Shown: piece after piece, positions 41,461 to 50,075 of the stretch
Numbering within the stretch: position 1 is the stretch's first letter
How the letters are laid out: each line of letters starts with the position of its first letter
NCBI GenBank assembly: GCA_011049455.1
Contig: DSBL01000092.1
Coordinates: forward strand, 1-50,203
Reading direction: 5' to 3'
Source of the DNA: Desulfonatronum sp.
Lineage (GTDB): Bacteria > Desulfobacterota > Desulfovibrionia > Desulfovibrionales > Desulfonatronaceae
Length of the DNA stretch: 50,203 bases
Made by a program: the position numbers and the translations under genes
The notes under the pieces: generated by a model
Seen by the model: only the letters and a program-made list of their open reading frames with translations
Told to the model about the DNA's origin: nothing
The model's database searches: none

Positions 41461-42450
41461 TTACGATTGTTCCCTGGGATGAAACCGGGACGCCCGGGAC
41501 AGTTGCTCCCACAGGCCGCGTTCCTGGTCCGTGGGCACGTCCGGTACGGCGATCATCACCCGGATCAACTGATCACCCTTGTCCGCGCCCTTGCCCAGAC
41601 CCTTGCCCCGCAGCCGGAGCTTCCTGCCGCTGCTGGTGCCCGGCGGAATGTTCATGTCCACGGCACCGTCCAGGGTCGGCACCCGGACCTTGGCGCCCAG
41701 GGCCGCTTCCCAGGGGGCCAGGGGCAGGTCATAGACGATGGAATTGCCTTCCAGCTTGAACTGCGGGTGTGGCGCGATGGTTATCTTCAGATACAGGTCC
41801 CCGGCCTGACCGCCGCGCATGCCCGGCGAGCCCTGTCCGGCCAGGCGGATGCGCGAGCCGTTCTTGATGCCCGCCGGAATGTTCACCTGCAGGGACTTGG
41901 TTTCCACGCGGGGCATGCCGTCCGGGCCGGGCACTTGCTCCTGAAAGGAAATAGTCCTGGAACCGCCACGATAGGCGTCCTCCAGGGGCAGTTCCATGCT
42001 TACTTCCGCATCCCGGCCCCTGGCCTGGCGGCCGAAACCGCCGAAGCCGAACTGCTGGTTGTCAAAGCCCTGCTGGCCGCGAAACTGGCCGCCGAAAATG
42101 GTCTCGAAAAAGTCGCTGAAGTCGCCGAATCCTCCGCCCTGGAAATGCGGTCCGCCGCCGGAAGAATAGGAGCGGAACCGGCTGGGATCGAATCCCGGCG
42201 GGGACTGGAAATTCTGGCCGTGCTGCCAGTTCGGGCCCAGGGAGTCATACAGCTTGCGTTTTTCCGGGTCCTTGAGCACTTCGTAGGCTTCGTTGATTTC
42301 CTTGAATTTTTTTTCCGCCTCCGGATCGTTGGGATTGAGGTCCGGATGGTACTTGCGGGCCATCTTTTTGAAAGCCTTGGCGATTTCATCCTGGGAGGCG
42401 GATTTGGAAACGTCCAGAAGCTTGTAGTAGTCCTTGAAGGAAACGCTCAT
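41461..42450 (-). CDS. cbpA: DnaJ-family co-chaperone CbpA
   Basis: 329 residues. J-domain at 5-70 with the essential HPD in KYHPDLNPND, a Gly/Phe-rich linker (GGGFGDFSDFFETIFGG), then the two-barrel C-terminal substrate domain (VNIPAGIKNGSRIRLAGQG, DLYLKITIAPHPQF, PPGTSSGRKLRLRGKGL). The zinc-finger cysteines of DnaJ are absent, so it is a class B J-protein like CbpA. ATG 42450 has AAGGAG nine bases upstream. First gene of the operon, with a promoter at 42506-42533. Confidence 0.95.
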   Translation of the reverse strand: MSVSFKDYYKLLDVSKSASQDEIAKAFKKMARKYHPDLNPNDPEAEKKFKEINEAYEVLKDPEKRKLYDSLGPNWQHGQNFQSPPGFDPSRFRSYSSGGGPHFQGGGFGDFSDFFETIFGGQFRGQQGFDNQQFGFGGFGRQARGRDAEVSMELPLEDAYRGGSRTISFQEQVPGPDGMPRVETKSLQVNIPAGIKNGSRIRLAGQGSPGMRGGQAGDLYLKITIAPHPQFKLEGNSIVYDLPLAPWEAALGAKVRVPTLDGAVDMNIPPGTSSGRKLRLRGKGLGKGADKGDQLIRVMIAVPDVPTDQERGLWEQLSRASRFHPREQS

Positions 42451-42505
42451 GTCGGGAAGCTCCTTAACGGAAATGTCCGGGAATTCGGTTGGCCGGAACC
42501 ATGAG

Positions 42506-42533
42506 AGGATATTCTCGAATCTTCACATGTCAA
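42506..42533 (-). promoter_or_regulatory. Candidate promoter of cbpA-cbpM-clpB
   Basis: Minus-strand TTGACA (42528-42533; part of CTTGACA, which also fits the heat-shock sigma -35), 16-base spacer, TATCCT (42506-42511). No CIRCE element was seen. Leader of about 50 bases. Confidence 0.45.
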
Positions 42534-42687
42534 GTTTTTGACCGATTTGCTTTTCCGCATGCCCTTGACCTGGCCTGGGACATGACGCCGCTGACTGCTG
42601 CCCGGTGGCCTTGTTCTGCATCCCTTGCATTGGACTGCTTGATGGGCTAGAAGTCCATCTTCATCTTCAGGAGGTCGCCGGCCGGTC

Positions 42688-43395
42688 ATGTTTTTCAAGT
42701 TTCTGCTTTTCCTGCTCGCCTTGCTTGTCGTGCCTTCCACGGCGTGGGCCTGGGGGCCGCTGACGCACATCTATGTCGCCAGTGAGTTGTATGGTTACGC
42801 CGCTTTGATTCCTGCCGGGATTTTCAGCCTGATGACCCGGTTTCGTCAGGATTTTTTGTACGGGAACCTGATGGCGGACATGATCCTGGGCAAGAGCCAT
42901 TTGCCCGCGGAAAAAAGCCCCCACAGCTGGGCCACGGGAATGCGTTTTCTGGAGCAGGCTCATAACGAATCGGAACAGGCCTTTGCTTACGGGTATCTGT
43001 GCCACCTGGCCGCGGACACCGTGGCGCACGGGATCCTGGTGGAGGAGCAGCAGGACGTCTCCCATGCCTGGCTGGAAATGCAGGCCGACGCCATGATCCA
43101 CAAGATCTACTGGCTGCAGTCGGTGAGCTTCAGCCGGGCCGTGCAGCGGCGCAACGATCGGTTCCTGGAGAGCTCCCTGGACAGCTATATCTTTTCCTTC
43201 AAGACCAACAAGCGCATCTACAAAAGCCTCGTCTTTTTGTCCCTGCTCAATTTCCGCCGCAAGAAGGCCTGCGTGAGCCCGGACTACATCCACGAACTGC
43301 ACGACCAGTCCCTGGCCAGAATGATCAGCCTGCTGCGCGAGGGCGAGAAGTCCCTGGTTTTTCAAGAAAATCCCATGGCTGTCCGCCATTCATAA
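42688..43395 (+). CDS. Secreted zinc-dependent phospholipase C-like protein
   Basis: 235 residues. A Sec signal peptide (FFKFLLFLLALLVVPSTAWA) is followed by WGPLTHIYVASELYG: Trp at or near the mature N-terminus and an early His are characteristic of the zinc-dependent phospholipase C family, where both ligate zinc. Further ligands are in HSWATGMRF and LCHLAADTVAHG (HxxxDxxxH). Expected outside the inner membrane; the real substrate is unknown. ATG 42688 has AGGAGG 13 bases upstream, a little far. It is divergent from cbpA and converges on selO. Confidence 0.85.
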   Translation: MFFKFLLFLLALLVVPSTAWAWGPLTHIYVASELYGYAALIPAGIFSLMTRFRQDFLYGNLMADMILGKSHLPAEKSPHSWATGMRFLEQAHNESEQAFAYGYLCHLAADTVAHGILVEEQQDVSHAWLEMQADAMIHKIYWLQSVSFSRAVQRRNDRFLESSLDSYIFSFKTNKRIYKSLVFLSLLNFRRKKACVSPDYIHELHDQSLARMISLLREGEKSLVFQENPMAVRHS

Positions 43396-43475
43396 AACTG
43401 GCGACATCTCTTATTGGGCTCCGGGCTGGAGCGTTTTTCTGAAAAAGGAACCGCTCGCGTGAGTCACCGCCTCCC

Positions 43476-44939
43476 TTACGTCCCGCAAAAGGTCCGATAA
43501 CCGCTCCATGACGGTGGAGGCGGGCTGCGGTATTCCTCTTGGCCCGGCGTATTGTCGTACGGCCTGGTCAGGATCGCAAGCAATCGTTCCATGATTGTGA
43601 AGTCCTCGTTGTTCGCGGCGTCCAGCGCCTCCTCCACCCGGTGGTTGCGGGGGATGACCGCGGGGCTGTGGGCCTGCATCAGCGTGCGAACCTCCTCCGG
43701 CGTCGCGGACTGCTGCTGGAGCCTGTCCCTCCATCGCTTCATCCATTCCAGAAATGCCGCATCGCGGAAAATGGGTTTGCTGGGGAGGTTTTTCAAGGCC
43801 AACTCACGCCAGGTATTGGTGAAGTCCGCACGGGTGCGGTGCATGCAGTCCAGCAGGTCCTGCACCAATGCCTCGTCTTTGGCCTCTTCCATGGTCAGGC
43901 CCAGTTTGGCCCGCATGCCCGCGAGCCAGGCGGCGCGGAAGGTTTGAAAAAACGCGGCCAGGATTTCCCGGGCCAGCCGGACCGCTGTCGCCTGATCCGG
44001 GGCCAGCAGGGGAAGCAGGGTCTCGGCGAACCGGGTCAGGTTCCAGTGCATGATCCGGGGCTGGTTGCCATAGGCGTAGCGGCCCTGGTGGTCGATGGAG
44101 CTGAACACCGTGGCCAGATCATAGGCGTCCATGAACGCGCAAGGGCCGTAGTCCATGGTTTCGCCGGACAGGGCCGTGTTGTCCGTGTTCATCACCCCGT
44201 GGATGAAGCCCACGCATTGCCATTGCGCGATCAGCCGCGCCTGTCGCTGCATGACCGCGGCAAGCAGGGAGCAATACGGGGAGGCCGCGGCAACCGCATC
44301 CGGGTAATGGCGGCGGATGACATAGTCGGCAAGGGTTTTCAGATCCTGGAAATTGCCCCGGAAGGCCGCATATTCAAACGTTCCCACACGAAGGTGGCTG
44401 GCCGCGACCCGGGTCAAAACCGCTCCGGGCAGGGCGGTTTCCCGGAACACCGACTCGCCCGTGGCGACCACGGCAAGGCTGCGCGATGTGGGAATTCCCA
44501 GCCCGTGCAGGGTCTCGCTGATGATATATTCGCGCAGCATCGGACCCAGGACCGCGCGGCCGTCGCCGCCCCGGGAAAAAGGGGTTCGGCCGGAGCCCTT
44601 GAGCTGGATGTCGAAGCGTCGGCCGTCGGGCGCAAGATGCTCGCCCAGGAGGATGGCCCGTCCGTCGCCGAGCATGGTGAAATGGCCGAACTGATGCCCG
44701 GCGTAGGCCTGGGCCAAGGGCAGCGCACCATGGGGAATCCGGTTTCCGGAGAACAACCCGGCCCCTTCTTTTTCCATGTTCGGCGCGTTCAGGCCCAACT
44801 CCTGAGCCAGGGGGCGGTTGAGGATGACCAGGCGCGGAGCGCGCACCGGCACCGGGTCCAGGCGGGCGAAGAAGGCCTCGGGCAGGCGGGCGTAGGTGTT
44901 GTCAAAGTTCCAGCCGGCCTCGGCGATCGTGTCGGTCAT
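43476..44939 (-). CDS. selO: Protein adenylyltransferase SelO (cysteine form)
   Basis: 487-residue pseudokinase-fold enzyme that transfers AMP to Ser/Thr/Tyr residues. Motifs: GHQFGHFTMLGDGRAILLGE, the nucleotide Lys in LKGSGRTPFSRGGDGRAVLG, LREYIISE, and the metal/catalytic Asn and Asp in GVMNTDNTALSGETMDYGPCAFMDAYD. The C-terminus ends YRTFCGT with Cys where the human enzyme has Sec, so no recoding is needed here. ATG 44939 has AAGGAT six bases upstream; ATG 45047 would run into the upstream gene. SelO responds to redox stress in E. coli (known). Likely cotranscribed with the HATPase-GNAT gene, 61 bases upstream. Confidence 0.95.
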   Translation of the reverse strand: MTDTIAEAGWNFDNTYARLPEAFFARLDPVPVRAPRLVILNRPLAQELGLNAPNMEKEGAGLFSGNRIPHGALPLAQAYAGHQFGHFTMLGDGRAILLGEHLAPDGRRFDIQLKGSGRTPFSRGGDGRAVLGPMLREYIISETLHGLGIPTSRSLAVVATGESVFRETALPGAVLTRVAASHLRVGTFEYAAFRGNFQDLKTLADYVIRRHYPDAVAAASPYCSLLAAVMQRQARLIAQWQCVGFIHGVMNTDNTALSGETMDYGPCAFMDAYDLATVFSSIDHQGRYAYGNQPRIMHWNLTRFAETLLPLLAPDQATAVRLAREILAAFFQTFRAAWLAGMRAKLGLTMEEAKDEALVQDLLDCMHRTRADFTNTWRELALKNLPSKPIFRDAAFLEWMKRWRDRLQQQSATPEEVRTLMQAHSPAVIPRNHRVEEALDAANNEDFTIMERLLAILTRPYDNTPGQEEYRSPPPPSWSGYRTFCGT

Positions 44940-45000
44940 TCGGATATCCTTGAGCCTTGTCTTGCCGAATCCAGTTACTGGTTCACCTCGTCTCCCCCGG

Positions 45001-46533
45001 TCAGCGGACGTCGCAATCCCGGACGTAATCCAGCAGTTCGCGGGCAAATGGCGAATGCACCTGAACCGCCTTGTAGCCCGGATCTCCGTTGACGAATTGC
45101 AAGGCCAAGTGCTCCTGCCCTTGCGGACTGAAGGTGATTCCGGAAAAGAAAAATCCCATGTCCTCGAAGCGTTCGGTTATGATTGCCGTGGCCGGGACGT
45201 CCAAGGGGAGCACCAGGAAGATCGCGGAGACGCCCTGACTGCAAAGCCGCCGCAGTTGCGACGCCACTCTGGCGCATGCGTTGCTGCCGTATTCCAGCAC
45301 AACGATCCATGCCCATCCTTCCTTGACATCCGTTTCCACCCTGATCCGCGCATTGCCTGCGGGAAGGCCGTTTTGCTCGGCGCCGACGCTTTCCAGGCGC
45401 GCTCCGTGTCCGCCGTTGCCGCGAAACCCGGCATTTGCATCGGCCATGCCCAGGTGGGCGTGGATGCGGCGGATCATCATCTCATGTCGCTTCGGAGCGA
45501 ACAGGGACACGGCGGGCAGTGAACGCAGGAGCCGGATCAGCTGGAGATTGGCGATGCGACTGGGGATCGTCGCGCCCCCGGGCTGTTTGTCAACCTCGCT
45601 CCACGATTTGGAGGGCGGGCTGGCCGCAAGGAGCAGGGCGCATTCCCGAAAGCCGGCGGCCAAGGCGGACCGTTGGGAAAAAACATGATTGCAGACGGCC
45701 AAGGCGTAAACGCAGGAAAGGCCGCGCTCGATCCCGTCCGCGAGCAACGCCGCGGCGATTGCAGCGGAACAGTGTCGCCCCCGCAAGCGCTCATCCACCA
45801 CTCCGTAGGTCATTTCCTCCACCACCGCCTCGGGTGCTTCAGCAACAAGCGCCCCGTGTCCGAGGATTTCCCCTTGCGGCGTTTCCACAACCATGGAACG
45901 CATTTCGCCCTGTTCGAGCATTTCGTTGACCCGCGTCGGGTAGTAGATATCCGCGTTGAACAAGAGTGATCCGTGGGCGCGCAGGGCGAGCCGGGAAATG
46001 CTCTCAGCGTCTTTGGGAGAGGCAAGGCGGATGGTCGTGGCCAGTTCGACATCTTCAAGCCTCGGACGGGATTGTTCGCGTTGCGGCCGGTCCTTGGCAG
46101 CGGATGCATGGATCGGCAGGTTTTTATACAAGGTGATTTTGCGTCTGTTGCCTTTGAGGACGGAAAAGACGGCCTTGTCCATGGTGCTTCGGACCAGAAG
46201 CGCATGCATGCCGGTCATGTCCCCTTCCGAATGGAGCCGGCGTGCGTCAAACTGGGGCAAGGCCTCTTCGTCCAGGGGCAACCCCGTGGACATGACGGTC
46301 ATTTGCAGGCCCAGGGCGGTTCGGGCCAAGCCGACGCGCAGAATGTCCCGGGTTCCGCCGTAGCCGAGGCTGATGGCGTAGCAGACCGCCTCCTCCAGGG
46401 CCAGGCAGATGCGAGAGATGTCCGAGTCGCGAAAACCGATCTCCGCGGCGAACGCCCTGGCCGCGGCCACGGCTGTTGCCGCGAAACGGGTCTGAGCCGG
46501 AAGACGGAGGAAAATTTGGTCGTGAAGTCGCAT
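45001..46533 (-). CDS. Fusion of a degenerate RsbW-like HATPase and a GNAT acetyltransferase domain
   Basis: 510 residues. The first ~140 follow the RsbW/SpoIIAB anti-sigma kinase fold (ICLALEEAVCYAISLGYG, then GMHALLVRSTMDKAVF), but the Mg-binding Asn of the N-box is Tyr and the Asp of the next box is missing, so ATP hydrolysis is unlikely. From ~165 to ~290 a GNAT acetyltransferase domain follows (TIRLASPKDAESISRLALRAHG, GHGALVAE, VVDERLRGRHCSAAIAAALLADGIERG with the acetyl-CoA loop), and a C-terminal third of ~180 residues has no clear motif. ATG 46533 lies inside an A/G-poor leader (GGGAAC upstream). Probably a sensory or protein-binding module controlling an acetyltransferase; inference. 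Confidence 0.75.
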   Translation of the reverse strand: MRLHDQIFLRLPAQTRFAATAVAAARAFAAEIGFRDSDISRICLALEEAVCYAISLGYGGTRDILRVGLARTALGLQMTVMSTGLPLDEEALPQFDARRLHSEGDMTGMHALLVRSTMDKAVFSVLKGNRRKITLYKNLPIHASAAKDRPQREQSRPRLEDVELATTIRLASPKDAESISRLALRAHGSLLFNADIYYPTRVNEMLEQGEMRSMVVETPQGEILGHGALVAEAPEAVVEEMTYGVVDERLRGRHCSAAIAAALLADGIERGLSCVYALAVCNHVFSQRSALAAGFRECALLLAASPPSKSWSEVDKQPGGATIPSRIANLQLIRLLRSLPAVSLFAPKRHEMMIRRIHAHLGMADANAGFRGNGGHGARLESVGAEQNGLPAGNARIRVETDVKEGWAWIVVLEYGSNACARVASQLRRLCSQGVSAIFLVLPLDVPATAIITERFEDMGFFFSGITFSPQGQEHLALQFVNGDPGYKAVQVHSPFARELLDYVRDCDVR

Positions 46534-46895
46534 GCGTTCCCTTTTGTGAACATGTGTAACGATTCAGCACAGCGCATTGGCTTGACGGTACGACGACGGC
46601 CGCGGCGATGGGGTTCAGACGAGGCTGAAACCGGAGAAGAACGCCCTGCCAGATCTATGCTTAATAGTTGCAAAAATGTTTGAGATCCTCCAAAAGAGCC
46701 GTTTTTATCGCCAAGTCCAACCCGATGCGCTGAAGCAGTGAGGAAATGGCTGCTCGGCAAGTTCGGGCGTAAAGACCCGGATGTCGGCTTTCGCCCGCAG
46801 GACTGACACGGAAACGGCCGCCGTGGGAAGTCATTCCGGAGAATGCCGGTATGCAGTGCCGGAAAATGACTGCGCGCTTCATGCGTTGAACACGT
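46534..46895. other. Gene-free interval with a palindromic repeat-like element
   Basis: About 360 bases between the MATE stop and the HATPase-GNAT start. It includes the dyad 46830-46870 (see that entry). A minus-strand frame across it reads IPAFSGMT, the typical mistranslation of REP-like intergenic repeats. No supported gene or clear terminator. Confidence 0.45.
46830..46870. repeat. Palindromic REP-like element
   Basis: Outer arms GTCATTCCGG (46830-46839) and CCGGAAAATGAC (46859-46870) pair over ten bases with a two-base bulge; inner GCCGG copies give extra pairing. Only one copy was noticed in the window, so a repeat family is inferred from similarity to GTCATTCC-type elements of other proteobacteria. 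Confidence 0.4.
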
Positions 46896-48266
46896 TCATA
46901 ACCGCGATGGCTTCAAGGCGTCCAGCTTGCGGAAAAGCGTCTGATTGGGAAAAAATCGGGCGAGAAAAAACAGCGCCAAAATGAACGTTATCACCTCGGC
47001 CATGGGAATGGCCAGAATAAACGGCAGCTCGGGAAACGCATGAAACAGGGTCAGCAGCAGAATCACAGGCAAGACCAAGCTGCGCGCGAGCGCGATGATC
47101 GAGGATTGTACCGGCAGGTGCAGGGCGGTCAAGTAGGACGTGATCACCAGACTCAGGCCGCTGACCGCAAAAACAGGCCAGAAAAGCCGCAGCAGGCCGA
47201 TTGTCAACTCGATCACGTCCTGATCCTCCGCGTTTAAGAATGCGGAAACCAGCACGTGTGTATGACAGAGCAGCAGCCAAATGCTGATGGAAGAAATCAA
47301 CAATGCCAGTGAGATGCAAATCAGCAGAAAGCGACGAATGCGATGCAGCTTTCCTGCTCCATAATTCTGGCTGATAAAAATCCCTTCCGCGTCACCGATG
47401 GAAAAAATCATCATCAGCCCGATGACCATCATGTAGTTCACCACGGTGATGGCCGCGACGCCTTCCACCCCCAGACGGATCATGAACATCCAGTTCAACA
47501 GCAAGGCAATAATCGATGCTGATATTTCATTGATAAATTCCGACAGCCCGTTGAACGCGGAAGTAAACAATTCTCGCCATTTTGTCTGGCGAAGATTGAA
47601 GACCAGCCTGCGCTGAGGGAAAAAGAAATATCCGCACAGCACCAGAAAAGGCAGGGCCTGGGAGATTCCCGTGGCCCAGGCCGCGCCGGCGATCCCCCAT
47701 TGGAAATGCACGATGAACAGATAATCCAAAACCAGGTTGACGGCCGAGCCAGTAATCAGGGCAATGGCCGCCAGGGCGGGATAGCCGTCCACCCTGACGA
47801 AAAAATACATGACCACCGTGAGCAGATGGGCCCAGGCAAACCCCATGATGATGCGGAAATAGGTTTGCATCAGGGGGAGCACGTCGTCGTTGCCGCCCAG
47901 GGCTCGCAGCAAATATGTCTCCAAAAGCAGGCCGGATGCGGTCACCAGCAGTACCAGGACGACGACGGCCAGCAGGGTTTTGGAGAAAATCGCGCCCGCG
48001 GCCGCGGTGTCGGCCTCGCCGATATACTTGCCGGCCCGGACCGTTCCGCCCATGGTCAGCATGAAGGTGACGCCAAAGAGGATGCCCAGGAAAGGGATGA
48101 TCAGGGTCACTGCCGCCAGCGCGGTCGCGCCGACATAGTTTCCTATGAATATGCCGTCCACGATATTCGCGGTGGTCATGGCCATGATGCCGGCCAAAGA
48201 GGGCAGCCATAACCGGAAGAAGCTTGACAGGACGGGGTCGGTGAGGGCCGGATTGGTGCGTGTCAT
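46896..48266 (-). CDS. MATE family efflux transporter
   Basis: 456-residue membrane protein with 12 predicted helices and MATE features: LPSLAGIMAMTTANIVDGIFIGNYVGATALAAVTL in helices 1-2 (Asp in helix 1), GVTFMLTMGGTVRAGKYIGE, and the second-half equivalent with EGIFISQNYGAGKLHRIRRF. Pumps drugs or metabolites out using Na+ or H+. ATG 48266 is the best start by family length though no Shine-Dalgarno is visible; an in-frame ATG at 48533 would overlap the acyltransferase. It follows that gene by 121 bases. Confidence 0.9.
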   Translation of the reverse strand: MTRTNPALTDPVLSSFFRLWLPSLAGIMAMTTANIVDGIFIGNYVGATALAAVTLIIPFLGILFGVTFMLTMGGTVRAGKYIGEADTAAAGAIFSKTLLAVVVLVLLVTASGLLLETYLLRALGGNDDVLPLMQTYFRIIMGFAWAHLLTVVMYFFVRVDGYPALAAIALITGSAVNLVLDYLFIVHFQWGIAGAAWATGISQALPFLVLCGYFFFPQRRLVFNLRQTKWRELFTSAFNGLSEFINEISASIIALLLNWMFMIRLGVEGVAAITVVNYMMVIGLMMIFSIGDAEGIFISQNYGAGKLHRIRRFLLICISLALLISSISIWLLLCHTHVLVSAFLNAEDQDVIELTIGLLRLFWPVFAVSGLSLVITSYLTALHLPVQSSIIALARSLVLPVILLLTLFHAFPELPFILAIPMAEVITFILALFFLARFFPNQTLFRKLDALKPSRL

Positions 48267-48387
48267 GCGAGGGATTTTCAGGCAATTGCGGGCGTTGTTG
48301 CTGTTGCCGGACTGCATCGGCTCAAGCGCTGTCCCTCTGGGGAGAAACGCATTTTGGCCTTTACATGGCCAGAAGAGATGCGAGTTT

Positions 48388-49251
48388 TTACGAAGGTAGG
48401 GGGCACGAGTTGTTACGATTGTTTTCCTGTTGGGGGACGCCACCCATTGGGGGGAGTCCCGGGGATGGCCCCCCTTCCCTGTGCCATTGCTCCAATTTCC
48501 CTTGAATGAACTCCACGATGTGCGCGTGCTCATCCTTGCCCGCCCCGGTGACCGTCATGGGTTCATGGAAGTGGACATGGACGGTTTTCTTCGGGTCTAT
48601 CTTTCCAAAATCCTTGAGAAGTTTTCCATTGCCCCACGCATCGGTCTTCAACGCGAAAGGAACCACCGGGACCCCGGCCCGCTTGGCCAGCTTCACCCCC
48701 ATGGAGTTGAATTTCTGGGGATCGAACTCCGGTTCCCGGGTCGACTGGGGAAAGACCACAATCGAGATACCCTTTTCCAGCCGTCTGCAGCCTTTCTCCA
48801 CGACGGTCTTGAAGTCGTTGCGCGGGTTTTGGCGCTCTACCACGACCGGATCGCGAGAGAACATCACATGCTTGAACACGGGATACTTCACCAGGCTGCG
48901 CTTGACCACAAAGGTGACCGGCCGGTGCGGCTGGATGATCGATGGCAGGACAAACGTCTCCAGGGTGCTCATGTGGTTGCCCACGAAAACGCATGGGGAG
49001 TCGAGCTTCGCCAGAAGGGAAACGTTCTCGATCTTCAGGCGGACGCCGGCGCTTTCCAGGGCAGAGCAGATGGTCCGGCTGCTTTCGATCCAGGCCCGGC
49101 CGTCATACATCGACCGTTTGGCCTTGTTCGAGGCCCGAATGACAATCCCGATCATCTTGGGATAGAAGATCGCGCTGGGAAAAGTTCTGGCGAACCAGGA
49201 GAGATCGCGGTCCGGGGAGGTGTAATCTTTCGTCGGAAGAACATCGAACAT
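48388..49251 (-). CDS. PlsC-type lysophospholipid acyltransferase family protein
   Basis: 287 residues of the PlsC/LPLAT fold. Block I reads VGNHMSTLETF, an HX4E variant of the usual HX4D; block III is VVVFPQSTREPE (motif FPEGTR changed to FPQSTR); GVKLAKRAGVPVVPFAL is block IV. Expected to acylate a lysolipid at the inner membrane; the active-site changes leave the substrate open. ATG 49251 has AAGGA eight bases upstream. The tail after ~265 is low-complexity Gly/Pro/Asn-rich and overlaps a G/C-run region, possibly a recent extension. Confidence 0.83.
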   Translation of the reverse strand: MFDVLPTKDYTSPDRDLSWFARTFPSAIFYPKMIGIVIRASNKAKRSMYDGRAWIESSRTICSALESAGVRLKIENVSLLAKLDSPCVFVGNHMSTLETFVLPSIIQPHRPVTFVVKRSLVKYPVFKHVMFSRDPVVVERQNPRNDFKTVVEKGCRRLEKGISIVVFPQSTREPEFDPQKFNSMGVKLAKRAGVPVVPFALKTDAWGNGKLLKDFGKIDPKKTVHVHFHEPMTVTGAGKDEHAHIVEFIQGKLEQWHREGGPSPGLPPMGGVPQQENNRNNSCPLPS

Positions 49252-49676
49252 GCCGGGATTCCTTTTTATACGCAACGTCGTAAAACTTTGCGTATGCGGG
49301 TGACAGGACGTCACCCCCGACGATCGTGGGATCGTCGAGAGGTCAACGGGAAACCGCGCTTTTCCGTTGGCCGAAACGTCGAAAATACAGGACGGATTTT
49401 CGACGTCATGTATAAAAAATCAAGACGCCCAACTGATTTCGAAAAAGATTTACCGGGTATCGAAAAAAAGGCAACTTCCTTGCGCGAGGGTTCGTTGATT
49501 CATGGATTCGATAGTCCTGTCATCAGCCCGGCGGATGGGGGCACAATACCGAGGGTGCAGCCGACCGCCGCGACTTGCCTCTGCCGACAAGCGTACCAAT
49601 GCGCCCTGTGTTGTCAAAATGCTGAAATGCAAGGCCAGAACCCGGTTCCCTTTCATTCTGGTGCCCAACGCTTGAG
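49252..49676. other. Gene-free interval with four tandem dyads
   Basis: About 425 bases between the cupin stop and the acyltransferase start. Four perfect or near-perfect hairpins follow each other at 49298-49316, 49318-49337, 49344-49369 and 49376-49406. The rest (49410-49676) shows no supported gene or known site. Confidence 0.55.
49298..49406. repeat. Cluster of four consecutive inverted repeats
   Basis: GGGTGAC-N5-GTCACCC; CGACGATC-GTGG-GATCGTCG; CAACGG(G)AAA-N7-TTTCCGTTG; ACGTCGAAAAT-N9-ATTTTCGACGT. Arms are 7-11 bases and the first and last share ACAGGACG in or by the loop. It may be a structured RNA leader of the acyltransferase gene or a protein-binding array. Confidence 0.6.
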
Positions 49677-50075
49677 CTATGGCGCGGGTTTTTCCGTCTG
49701 CTTCAGCTCCTTGTTGAGTGGGAGTTCATTTTCCGGTTTCTTGATGGTTACCGGCTCACCCTTTTCACCAGCATAGAACACGATTATTTCTGCTGGTTCA
49801 TCCCCTTCATTCCTTCCGTAATGCCAAGTATCCACGACCTCCACTATCGGGTCATACGGTTTCAGGTGGAGTATGCCGCCACTTTCCGTGATCACGGTAA
49901 GTTCTCCTTTCAGCAATACCCCGGCATTGATGATTGGATGCTTATGCATTGGAAGGGTATGGTTTGAAGGAATCGTGATCCGTAGAATCGTGATCTCTGG
50001 CCTGCCCGTCTTGTATGCCGGCAATGGCCGGCCATCCCAGCTTTCGCTCGACTTGACCAGCTGAATCGATTGCAC
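49677..50075 (-). CDS. Cupin-domain protein, apparently lacking its signal peptide
   Basis: 132 residues forming a small double-stranded beta-helix. Metal-ligand motif 1 is visible in [21 protein letters not shown] (two His, Glu in GEL), and motif 2 in [16 protein letters not shown] (His). Relatives with this ending ([19 protein letters not shown]) usually have an N-terminal signal peptide; here the frame starts at GTG 50075 with AGGA only four bases upstream and is closed by a stop about 75 bases further up, so the export signal is missing. Lys/Glu-rich tail. Ligand unknown. Confidence 0.75.
   Translation of the reverse strand: MQSIQLVKSSESWDGRPLPAYKTGRPEITILRITIPSNHTLPMHKHPIINAGVLLKGELTVITESGGILHLKPYDPIVEVVDTWHYGRNEGDEPAEIIVFYAGEKGEPVTIKKPENELPLNKELKQTEKPAP

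Noticed and set aside
44918-44939. Possible second selenoprotein because SelO families can contain Sec
   Set aside because: The C-terminus reads TFCGT with an ordinary Cys codon and the stop is at the normal family end.
43539-45092. 517-codon open frame antisense to selO
   Set aside because: Produced by the high GC content; protein is low in complexity (Gly, Arg, Gln-rich) and selO on the other strand has full motif support.
46661-46882. Minus-strand frame with CIPAFSGMT
   Set aside because: Typical translation of a palindromic intergenic repeat; no start signal or family.
48267-48533. N-terminal extension of the MATE gene by 89 codons
   Set aside because: Extra residues are polar, unlike any MATE N-terminus, and overlap the acyltransferase gene.
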